NCBI GenBank assembly: GCA_963575645.1
Contig: OY754470.1
Location: forward strand, 32,346,501-32,410,500
From: Xanthostigma xanthostigma
Lineage: Eukaryota > Arthropoda > Insecta > Raphidioptera > Raphidiidae
DNA length: 64,000 nucleotides
Reading direction: 5' to 3'
The translations under genes were made by a program, and so were the position numbers. The first letter of the stretch is position 1, and each line of letters opens with the position of its first letter. Below are positions 1 through 11,350 of this stretch, piece after piece. A model generated the notes under the pieces. That model searched no databases. It was given only the letters and a program-made list of their open reading frames with translations, and was not told the origin of the DNA.

Positions 1-165
1 GGTTTGGATCTTTCTCTCATAAGAAAATGCAAACTGCATATTAACCATTATTTTTACGCATACAAGCAGTTTTTACATGCTTTATGACAATTAGGGGCAA
101 ATGAGTCCTTATAGGCAAAATTGCTTTATTTCATGAGGGTAAGTCTATTTACACTATAACATTCA
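1..165 (+). repeat. Reference monomer, with unit coordinates
   Basis: I use this first unit to define positions. Positions 1-10 are the conserved start box. Positions 27-39 hold a short inverted repeat (ATGCA, 3-nt spacer, TGCAT). Positions 40-60 are a variable block (taaccatta, ttactatca, tatacatta or taactatta forms). Position 57-58 is a conserved CpG. Positions 80-110 are the most diagnostic block (cttcacgacaattgcgtgc, ctttatgacaattaggggc or ctttacgacaattaggtgc forms). Positions 125-130 are TTTATT. Positions 131-145 end in a ggtaagt box, and 150-165 are a cactataacattca tail. By eye this monomer is identical to the one at 7900-8064, and it differs from 7735-7899 at a single base. Confidence 0.93.
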
Positions 166-2805
166 GGTTTGGATCATTCTCTTATAAGAAAATGCAAACT
201 GCATATTTACTATCATTTTTACGCAAACAAGCAGTTTTTACATGCTTCACGACAATTGCGTGCAAATGAGTCCTCATAGGCAAAATTGCTTTATTTTACA
301 AAGGTAAGTCTATTTTCACTATATCATTCAGGTTTGGATCATTCTCTCATAAGAAAATGCAAACTGCATATTATACATTATTTTAACGCATACAAGCAGT
401 TTTTACATGCTTTATGACAATTGCGTGCAAATGAGTCCTTATAGGCAAAATTGCTTTATTTTACAAAGGTAAGTCTATTTGCACTATAACCTTCAGGTTT
501 GGATCATTCTCTCATAAGAAAATGCAAACTGCATATTAACTATTATTTAAACGCATACAAGCAGTTTTCACATGCTTTACGACAATTAGGTGCAAATGAA
601 TCTTTATAGGCAAAATTGCTTTATTTTATGAGGGTAAGTCTATTTACACTATAACGTTCAGGTTTGGATCATTCTCTCATAAGAAAATGCAAACTGCATA
701 TTTACTATCATTTTCACGCAGACAAGCAGTTTTTACATGCTTCACGACAATTGCGTGCAAATGAGTCCTTATAGGCAAAATTGCTTTATTTTACAAAGGT
801 AAGTCTATTTACACTATAACATTCAGGTTTGGATCATTCTCTCATAAGAAAATGCAAACAGCATATTAACCATTATTTTAACGCATACAAGCAGTTTTTA
901 CATGCTTTATGACAATTAGGGGCAAATGAGTCCTTATAGGCAAAATTGCTTTATTTTACAAAGGTAAGTTTACTTAAACTATAACATTCAGGTTTAGATC
1001 ATTCTCTCATAAGAAAATGCAAACTGCATATTAACTTTTATTTTAACGCATACACGCAGTTTTTACAAGCTTTATGACAATTAGGTGCAAATGAGTCCTT
1101 ATAGGCAAAATTGCTTTATTTTATGAGGGTAAATCTATTTACACTATAACATTCAGGTTTGGATCATTCTCTTATAAGAAAATGCATACTGCATATTTAC
1201 TATCATTTTCACGCAGACAAGCAGTTTTTACATGCTTCACGACAATTGCGTGCAAATGAGTCCTTATAGGCAAAATTGCTTTATTTTACAAAGGTAAGTC
1301 TATTTGCACTATAACCTTCAGGTTTGGATCATTCTCCCATAAGAAAATGCAAACTGCATATTAACCATTATTTAAACGCATACAAGCAGTTTTCACATGC
1401 TTTACGACAATTAGGTGCAAATGAATCTTTATAGGCAAAATTGCTTTATTTCATGAGGGTAAGTCTATTTACACTAAAACATTCAGGTTTGGATCATTCT
1501 CTCATAAGAAAATGCAAACTGCATATTAACCATTATTTTAACGCATACAAGCAGTTTTTACATGCTTTATGACAATTAGGGGCAAATGAGTCCTTATAGG
1601 CAAAATTGCTTTACTTTACAAAGGTTAGTTTACTTAAACTATAACATTCAGGTTTAGATCATTCTCTTATAAGAAAATGCAAACTGCATATTAACTATTA
1701 TTTTAACGCATACACGCAGTTTTTACAAGCTTTATGACAAGAAGGTGCAAATGAGTCCTTATAGGCAAAATTGCTTTATTTTATGAGGGTAAGTCTATTT
1801 ACACTATAACATTCAGGTTTGGATCTTTCTCTCATAAGAAAATGCAAACTGCATATTTACTATCATTTTAACGCATACAAGCAGTTTTTACATGCTTTAT
1901 GACAATTAGGTGCAAATGAGTCTTTATAGGCAAAATTGCTTTATTTCATGAGGGTAAGTCTATTTACACTAAAACATTCAGGTTTGGATCATTCTCTCAT
2001 AAGAAAATGCAAACTGCATATTAACCATTATTTTAACGCAACAAAGCAGTTTTTACATGCTATACGACAATTAGGTGCAAATGAGTCTTTATAGGCAAAA
2101 TTGCTTTATTTCATGAGGGTAAGTCTATTTACACTATAACATTCAGGTTTGGATCATTCTCTCATAAGAAAATGCAAACTGCATATTTACTATCATTTTC
2201 ACGCAGACAAGCAGTTTTTACATGTTTCACGACAATTGCGTGCAAATGAGTCCTTATAGGCAAAATTGCTTTATTTTACAAAGGAAAATCTATTTACACT
2301 ATAACATTCAGGTTTGGATCATTCTCTCATAAGAAAATGCAAACTGCATATTAACCATTATTTTAACGCATACAAGCAGTTTTTACATGCTTTACGACAA
2401 TTAGGGGCAAATTAGTCTATATAGGCAAAATTGATTTATTTTACAAAGGTAAGTTTACTTAAACTATAACATTCAGGTTTAGATCATTCTCTCATAAGAA
2501 AATGCAAACTGCATATTAACTATTATTTTAACGCATACAAGCAGTTTTTACAAGCTTTATGACAATTAGGTGCAAATGAGTCCTTATAGGCAAAATTGCT
2601 TTATTTCATGAGGGTAAGTCTATTTACACTATAACATTCAGGTTTGGATCATTCTCTCATAAGAAAATGCAAACTGAATATTGACTATCATTTTCACGCA
2701 GACAAGCTGTTTTTACATGGTTTACGACAATTAGGTGCAAATAAGTCCTTAAAGGAAAAATTGTTTTATTTCACAAAGGTTAGTCTACTTTTACTATAAC
2801 ATTCA

Positions 2806-2958
2806 GGTTTGGATCATTCACTCATAAGAAAATGCAAATTGCATATTAACGCAGACAAGCAGTTTTTACATGCTTTATGACAATTAGGGGCAAATGAGTC
2901 CTTATAGACAAAATTGCTTTATTTTATGAAGGTAAGTCTAGTTACACTATAACATTCA
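2806..2958 (+). repeat. Short monomer, 153 bp, internal 12-bp deletion
   Basis: Adjacent start boxes are 153 bp apart here instead of 165. The block that normally reads cattattttaac between gcatattaac and gcagacaag is missing. The breakpoints share the aac trinucleotide, which suggests replication slippage. The same deletion with the same neighbouring variants occurs at 10868-11020, so it arose once and was copied with its block. Confidence 0.93.
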
Positions 2959-3116
2959 GGTTTGGATCATTCTCTCATAAGAAAATGCATATTATCCATT
3001 ATTTAAACGCAGAAAAGTTGTTTTTACATGCTTTACGACAATTGGGAGCAAATGAGTCTTTATAGGCAAAATTGCTTTATTTCATGAGGGTAAGTCTATT
3101 TACACTATAACATTCA
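2959..3116 (+). repeat. Short monomer, 158 bp, internal 7-bp deletion
   Basis: The start boxes are 158 bp apart. The usual gcaaactgcatatt is shortened to gcatatt, a 7-bp loss between two gca triplets, which also removes one arm of the short inverted repeat at unit positions 27-39. It also carries private substitutions (agaaaagttg for the usual agacaagcag). No counterpart is present at the matching place in block A copy 2. Confidence 0.9.
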
Positions 3117-3446
3117 GGTTTGGATCATTCTCTCATAAGAAAATGCAAACTGCATATTAACCATTATTTTAACGCAGACAAGCAGTTTTTACATGCTTAA
3201 TGACAATTAGGGGCAAATGAGTCCTTATAGGCAAAATTGCTTTATTTCATGAAGGTTAGTCTATTTACACTATAACATTCAGGTTTGGATCATTCTCTCT
3301 TAAGAAAATGCAAACTGCATATTAACCATTATTTTAACGCAGACAAGCAGTTTTTACATGCTTCACGACAATTGCGTGCAAATGAGTCCTTATAGGCAAA
3401 ATTGCTTTATTTTACAAAGGTAAGTCTATTTACACTATAACATTCA

Positions 3447-6400
3447 GGTTTGGATCATTCTCTCATAAGAAAATGCAAACTGCATATTAACCATTATTTT
3501 AACGCATACAAGCAGTTTTTACATGCTTTATGACAATTAGGGGCAAATGAGTCCTTATAAGCAAAATTGCTTTATTTTATGAGGGTAAGTCTATTTACAC
3601 TATAACATTCAGGTTTGGATCTTTCTCTCATAAGAAAATGCAAACTGCATATTTACTATCATTTTAACGCATACAAGCAGTTTTTACATGCTTTATGACA
3701 ATTAGGTGCAAATGAGTCTTTATAGGCAAAATTGCTTTATTTCATGAGGGTAAGTCTATTTACACTAAAACATTCAGGTTTGGATCATTCTCTCATAAGA
3801 AAATGCAAACTGCATATTAACCATTATTTTAACGCAGACAAGCAGTTTTTACATGCTTCACGACAATTGCGTGCAAATGAGTCCTTATAGGCAAAATTGC
3901 GTTATTTTACAAAGGTAAGTCTATTTTCACTATAACATTCAGGTTTGGATCATTCTCTCATAAGAAAACGCAAACTGCATATTAACCATTATTTTAACGC
4001 AGACAAGCAGTTTTCACATGTTTTACGACAATTAAGTGGAAATAAGTCCTTAAAGGCAAAATTGTTTTATTTCACAAAGGTAAGTCTACTTTCACTATAA
4101 CATTCAGGTTTGGATCATTCTCTCATAAGAAAATGCAAACTGCATATTATCCATTATTTAAACGCAGACAAGCAGTTTTTACATGCTTTACGACAATTAG
4201 GTGCAAATGAGTCTTTATAGGCAAAATTGCTTTATTTCATGAGGGTAAATATATTTACACTTTAACATTCAGGTTTGGATCATTTTCTCATAAGAAAATG
4301 CAAACTGCATATTTACTATCATTTTCACGCAGACAAGCAGTTTTTACATGCTTCACGACAATTGCGTGCAAATGAGTCCTTATAGGCAAAATTGCTTTAT
4401 TTTACAAAGGTAAGTCTATTTACACTATAACATTCAGGTTTGGATCATTCTCTCATAAGAAAATGCAATCTGCATATTAACCATTATTTTAACGCATACA
4501 AGCAGTTTTTACATGCTTTATGACAATTAGGGGCAAATGATTCCTTATAGGCAAAATTGCTTTATTTCATGAAGGTAAGTCTATTTACACTATAACATTC
4601 AGGTTTGGATCATTCTCTCATAAGAAAATGCAAACTGCATATTAACCATTATTTAAACGCAGACAAGCAGTTTTTACATGCTTTACGACAATTAGGTGCA
4701 AATGAGTCTTTATAGGCAAAATTGCTTTATTTCATGAGAATAAGTCTATTTACACTATAACATTCAGGTTTGGGTCATTCTCTCATAAGAAAATGCAAAC
4801 TGCATATTTACTATCATTTTAACGCATACAAGCAGTTTTTACATGCTTTATGACAATTAGGTGCAAATGAGTCTTTATAGGCAAAATTGCTTTATTTCAT
4901 GAGGGTAAGTCTATTTACACTATAACATTCAGGTTTGGATCATTCTCTCATAAGAAAATGCAAACTGCATATTATCCATTATTTAAACGCAGACAAGCAG
5001 TTTTTACATGCTTTACGACAATTGGGTGCAAATGAGTCTTTATAGACAAAATTGCTTTATTTCATGAGGGTAAGTCTATTTACACTATAACATTCAGGTT
5101 TGGATCTTTCTCTCATAAGAAAATGCAAACTGCATATTAACCATTATTTTAACGCAACAAGCAGTTTTTACATGCTTTACGACAATTAGGTGCAAATGAG
5201 TACTTTTAGGCAAAACTGCTTTATTTTACAAAGGTAAGTTTACTTACACTATAACATTCAGGTTTGGATCATTCTCTCATAAGAAAATGCAAACTGCATA
5301 TTAACCATTATTTTATAACATACAAGCAGTTTTTACATGCTTTATGACAATTAGGGGCAAATGAGTCCTTATAGGCAAAATTGTTTTATTTCATGAAGGT
5401 AAGTCTATTTACACTATAACATTCAGGTTTGGATCTTTCTCTCATAAGAAAATGCAAACTGCATATTAACCATTATTTAAACGCAGACAAGCAGTTTTTA
5501 CATGCTTTACGACAATTAGGTGCAAATGAGTCTTTATAGGCAAAATTGCTTTATTTCATAAGGGTAAGTCTATTTACACTATAACATTCATGTTTGGATC
5601 ATTCTCTCATAAGAAAATGCAAACTGCATATTATACATTATTTTAACGCATACAAGCAGTTTTTACATGCTTTATGACAATAAGGGGCAAATGAGTCCTT
5701 ATAGGCAAAATTGCTTTATTTCATGAAGGTAAGTCTATTTACACTATAACATTCAGGTTTGGATCATTCTCTCATAAGAAAATGCAAACTGCATATTAAC
5801 CATTATTTTAACGCTGACAAGCAGTTTTTACATGCTTTATGACAATTAGGGGCAAATGAGTCCTTATAGGCAAAATTGCTTTATTTCATGAAGGTAAGTA
5901 TATTTACACTATAACATTCAGGTTTGGATCATTTGCTCATAAGAAAATGCAAACTGCATATTAACCATTATTTTAACGCAGACAAGCAGTTTTTACATAC
6001 TTCACGACAATTGCGTGCAAATGAGTCCTTATAGGCAAAATTGCTTTATTTTACAAAGGTAAGTCTATTTACACTATAACCTTCAGGTTTGGATCATTCT
6101 CTCATAAGAAAATGCAAACTGCATATTAACCATTATTTAAACGCAGACAAGCAGATTTCACATGCTTTACGACAATTAGGTGCAAATGAATCTTTATAGG
6201 CAAAATTGCTTTATTTTATGAGGGTAAGTCTATTTACACTATAACGTTCAGGTTTGGATCATTCTCTCATAAGAAAATGCAAACTGCATATTTACTATCA
6301 ATTTCACGCAGACAAGCAGTTTTTACATGCTTCACGACAATTGCGTGCAAATGAGTCCTTATAGGCAAAATTGCTTTATTTCATGAAGGTAAGTCTATTT

Positions 6401-7899
6401 ACACTATAACATTCAGGTTTAGATCATTCTCTCATAAGGAAATGCAAACTGCATATTAACCATTATTTTAACGCTGACAAGCAGTTTTTACATGCTTTAT
6501 GACAATTAGGGGCAAATGAGTCCTTATAGGCAAAATTGCTTTATTTCATGTAGGTAAGTCTATTTACACTATAACATTCAGGTTTGGATCTTTCTCTCAT
6601 AAGAAAATGCAAACTGCATATTTACTATCATTTTCACGCAGACAAGCAGTTTTCACATGTTTTACGACAATTAGGTGGAAAAAAGTCCTTAAAGGCAAAA
6701 TTGTTTTATTTCACAAAGGTAAGTCTACTTTCACTTTAACATTCAGGTTTGGATCATTCTCTCATAAGAAAATGCAAACTGCATATTAACCATTATTTTA
6801 ACGCAGACAAGCAGTTTTTAAATGCTTCACGACAATTGCGTGCAAATGAGTCCTTATAGGCAAAATTGCTTTATTTCATGAAGGTAAGTCTATTTACATT
6901 ATAACATTCAGGTTTGGATCTTTCTCTCATAAGAAAATGCAAACTGCATATTAACCATTATTTTAACGCATACAAGCAGTTTTTACATGCTTTATGACAA
7001 TTAGGGGCAAATGAGTCCTTATAGGCAAAATTGCTTTATTTCATGAAGGTAAGTCTATTTACACTATAACATTCAGGTTTGGATCTTTCTCTCATAAGAA
7101 AATGCAAACTGCATATTAACCATTATTTAAACGCAGACAAGCAGTTTTTACATGCTTTACGACAATTAGGTGCAAATGAGTCTTTATAGGCAAAATTGCT
7201 TTATTTCATGGGGGTAAGTCTATTTACACTATAACATTCAGGTTTGGATCATTCTCTCATAAGAAAATGCAAACTGCATATTTACTATCATTTTTACGCA
7301 AACAAGCAGTTTTTACATGCTTCTCGACAATTGCGTGCAAATGAGTCCTCATAGGCAAAATTGCTTTATTTTACAAAGGTAAGTCTATTTTCACTATATC
7401 ATTCAGGTTTGGATCATTCTCTCATAAGAAAATGCAAACTGCATATTATACATTATTTAACGCATACAAGCAGTTTTTACATGCTTTATGACAATTAGGT
7501 GCAAATGAGTCTTTATAGGCAAAATTGCTTTATTTCATGAGGGTAAGTCTATTTACACTATAACATTCAGGTTTGGATCATTCTCTCATAAGAAAATGCA
7601 AACTGCATATTAACCATTATTTTAACGCAGACAAGCAGTTTTTATATGCTTCACGACAATTGCGTGCAAATGAGTCCTTATAGGCAAAATTGCTTTATTT
7701 CATGAAGGTAAGTCTATTTACACTATAACATTCAGGTTTGGATCTTTCTCTCATAAGAAAATGCAAACTGCATATTAACCATTATTTTTACGCATACAAG
7801 CAGTTTTTACATGCTTTATGACAATTAGGGGCAAATGAGTCCTTATAGGCAAAATTGCTTTATTTCATGAAGGTAAGTCTATTTACACTATAACATTCA
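3447..7899 (+). repeat. Satellite monomers between the two block A copies
   Basis: About 27 monomers of the common variants with no gene or foreign sequence. Local structure includes a near-identical monomer pair (7735-7899 and the following unit at 7900, one base different) and a run starting at 7076 that resembles the run at 7900 about 825 bp later. The monomer near 6593-6757 carries the tcacatgttttacg / ccttaaagg variant that recurs near 27530, 32470, 58541 and 62993 with similar neighbours. No clear tandem higher-order unit was resolved in this stretch. Confidence 0.75.
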
Positions 7900-10800
7900 G
7901 GTTTGGATCTTTCTCTCATAAGAAAATGCAAACTGCATATTAACCATTATTTTTACGCATACAAGCAGTTTTTACATGCTTTATGACAATTAGGGGCAAA
8001 TGAGTCCTTATAGGCAAAATTGCTTTATTTCATGAGGGTAAGTCTATTTACACTATAACATTCAGGTTTGGATCATTCTCTTATAAGAAAATGCAAACTG
8101 CATATTTACTATCATTTTTACGCAAACAAGCAGTTTTTACATGCTTCACGACAATTGCGTGCAAATGAGTCCTCATAGGCAAAATTGCTTTATTTTACAA
8201 AGGTAAGTCTATTTTCACTATATCATTCAGGTTTGGATCATTCTCTCATAAGAAAATGCAAACTGCATATTATACATTATTTTAACGCATACAAGCAGTT
8301 TTTACACGCTTTATGACAATAAGTGGCAAATGAGTCCTTATAGGCAAAATTGCTTTATTTCATGAAGGAAAGTCTATTTACACTATAACATTCAGGTTTG
8401 GATCATTCTCTCATAAGAAAATGCAAACTGCATATTAACCATTATTTTAACGCAGACAAGCAGTTTTTACATGCTTCACGACAATGGCGTGCAAATGAGT
8501 CCTTATAGGCAAAATTGCTTTATTTTACAAAGGTAAGTCTATTTGCACTATAACCTTCAGGTTTGGATCATTCTCTCATAAGAAAATGCAAACTGCATAT
8601 TAACCATTATTTAAACGCATACAAGCAGTTTTCACATGCTTTATGACAATTAGGGGCAAATGAGTCCTTATAGGCAAAATTGCTTTATTTTACAAAGGTA
8701 AGTTTACTTAAACTATAACATTCAGGTTTAGATCATTCTCTCATAAGAAAATGCAAACTGCATATTAACTTTTATTTTAACGCATACACGCAGTTTTTAC
8801 AAGCTTTATGACAATTAGGTGCAAATGAGTCCTTATAGGCAAAATTGCTTTATTTCATGAGGGTAAATCTATTTACACTATAACATTCAGGTTTGGATCA
8901 TTCTCTTATAAGAAAATGCAAACTGCATATTTACTATCATTTTCACGCAGACAAGCAGTTTTTACATGCTTCACGACAATTGCGTGCAAATGAGTCCTTA
9001 TAGGCAAAATTGCTTTATTTTACAAAGGTAAGTCTATTTACACTATAACATTCAGGTTTGGATCATTCTCTCATAAGAAAATGCAAACAGCATATTAACC
9101 ATTATTTTAACGCATACAAGCAGTTTTTACATGCTTTATGACAATTAGGGGCAAATGAGTCCTTATAGGCAAAATTGCTTTATTTTACAAAGGTAAGTTT
9201 ACTTAAACTATAACAATCAGGTTTAGATCATTCTCTCATAAGAAAATGCAAACTGCATATTAACTTTTATTTTAACGCATACACGCAGTTTTTACAAGCT
9301 TTATGACAATTAGGTGCAAATGAGTCCTTATAGGCAAAATTGCTTTATTTCATGAGGGTAAATCTATTTACACTATAACATTCAGGTTTGGATCATTCTC
9401 TTATAAGAAAATGCAAACTGCATATTTACTATCATTTTCACGCAGACAAGCAGTTTTTACATGCTTCACGACAATTGCGTGCAAATGAGTCCTTATAGGC
9501 AAAATTGCTTTATTTTACAAAGGTAAGTCTATTTACACTATAACATTCAGGTTTGGATCATTCTCTCATAAGAAAATGCAAACAGCATATTAACCATTAT
9601 TTTAACGCATACAAGCAGTTTTTACATGCTTTATGACAATTAGGTGCAAATGAGTCTTTATAGGCAAAATTGCTTTATTTCATGAGGGTAAGTCTATTTA
9701 CACTAAAACATTCATGTTTGGATCATTCTCTCATAAGAAAATGCAAACTGCATATTAACTATTATTTTAACGCATACAAGCAGTTTTTACATGCTTTATG
9801 ACAATTAGGGGCAAATGAGTCCTTATAGGCAAAATTGCTTTACTTTACAAAGGTTAGTTTACTTAAACTATAACATTCAGGTTTAGATCATTCTCTTATA
9901 AGAAAATGCAAACTGCATATTAACTATTATTTTAACGCATACACGCAGTTTTTACAAGCTTTATGACAAGAAGGTGCAAATGAGTCCTTATAGGCAAAAT
10001 TGCTTTATTTCATGAGGGTAAGTCTATTTACACTAACATTCAGGTTTGGATCATTCTCTCATAAGAAAATGCAAACTGCATATTAACCATTATTTTAACG
10101 CAGACAAGCAGTTTTTACATGCTTTACGACAATTAGGTGCAAATGAGTCTTTATAGGCAAAATTGCTTTATTTCATGAGGGTAAGTCTATTTACACTATA
10201 ACATTCAGGTTTGGATCATTCTCTCATAAGAAAATGCAAACTGCATATTTACTATCATTTTCACGCAGACAAGCAGTTTTTACATGCTTTACGACAATTA
10301 GGTGCAAATGAGTCTTTATAGGCAAAATTGCTTTATTTCATGAGGGTAAGTCTATTTACACTAAAACATTCAGGTTTGGATCATTCTCTCATAAGAAAAT
10401 GCAAACTGCATATTAACCATTATTTCAACGCATACAAGCAGTTTTTACATGCTTTACGACAATTAGGGGCAAATTAGTCTATATAGGCAAAATTGATTTA
10501 TTTTACAAAGGTAAGTTTACTTTAACTATAACATTCAGGTTTAGATCATTCTCTCATAAGAAAATGCAAACTGCATATTAACTATTATTTTAACGCATAC
10601 AAGCAGTTTTTACAAGCTTTATGACAATTAGGTGCAAATGAGTCTTTATAGGCAAAATTGCTTTATTTCATGAGGGTAAGTCTATTTACACTATAACATT
10701 CAGGTTTGGATCATTCTCTCATAAGAGAATGCAAACTGAATATTGACTATCATTTTCACGCAGACAAGCTGTTTTTACATGGTTTACGACAATTAGGTGC

Positions 10801-11350
10801 AAATAAGTCCTTAAAGGAAAAATTGTTTTATTTCACAAAGGTAAGTCTACTTTTACTATAACATTCAGGTTTGGATCATTCACTCATAAGAAAATGCAAA
10901 TTGCATATTAACGCAGACAAGCAGTTTTTACATGCTTTATGACAATTAGGGGCAAATGAGTCCTTATAGACAAAATTGCTTTATTTTATGAAGGTAAGTC
11001 TAGTTACACTATAACATTCAGGTTTGGATCATTCTCTCATAAGAAAATGCAAACTGCATATTAACCATTATTTTAACGCAGACAAGCAGTTTTTACATGC
11101 TTTATGACAATTAGGGGCAAATGAGTCCTTATAGGCAAAATTGCTTTATTTCATGAAGGTTAGTCTATTTACACTATAACATTCAGGTTTGGATCATTCT
11201 CTCTTAAGTAAATGCAAACTGCATATTAACCATTATTTTAACGCAGACAAGCAGTTTTTACATGCTTCACGACAATTGCGTGCAAATGAGTCCTCATAGG
11301 CAAAATTGCTTTATTTTACAAAGGTAAGTCTATTTACACTATAACATTCA
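7900..11350 (+). repeat. Higher-order block A, copy 2
   Basis: This is the counterpart of positions 1-3446. It contains an extra internal three-monomer duplication (ttaactttta variants at 8765 and 9260, exactly 495 bp apart). It lacks the 158-bp monomer that copy 1 has at 2959-3116. The monomer at 8560 looks like a hybrid: its first half matches the unit at 496 and its second half matches the end of the unit at 826, consistent with loss of two monomers. The right boundary is approximate. Confidence 0.8.
10868..11020 (+). repeat. Short monomer, 153 bp, copy of the 2806 deletion
   Basis: The spacing between start boxes is 153 bp, with the same 12-bp loss as the monomer at 2806. The preceding monomer also matches (gacaagctg, then acatggttta), so this is the duplicated counterpart and not an independent deletion. 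Confidence 0.93.

Larger units (their letters stand above)
1..3446 (+). repeat. Higher-order block A, copy 1 (left edge cut by window)
   Basis: This ordered run of about 21 monomers recurs at 7900-11350. Anchors that correspond are 1 with 7900, 496 with 8560, 826 with 9055, the ttaactttta variant at 1031 with 9260 (and 8765), the rare gacaagaagg variant at 1741 with 9970, and gacaagctg at 2701 with 10763. The offset changes between anchors (7899, 8064, 7734, 8229, 8062) in steps close to one to three monomers, so whole monomers were gained or lost after duplication. The right boundary is approximate. It is set where the next monomers stop matching. Confidence 0.8.

Noticed and set aside
136..330. 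Real spliced introns in the repeat
   Set aside because: Donor-like and acceptor-like strings are present, but there is no gene, no coding exon and no strong pyrimidine tract before the acceptor. I kept it only as an observation to test.
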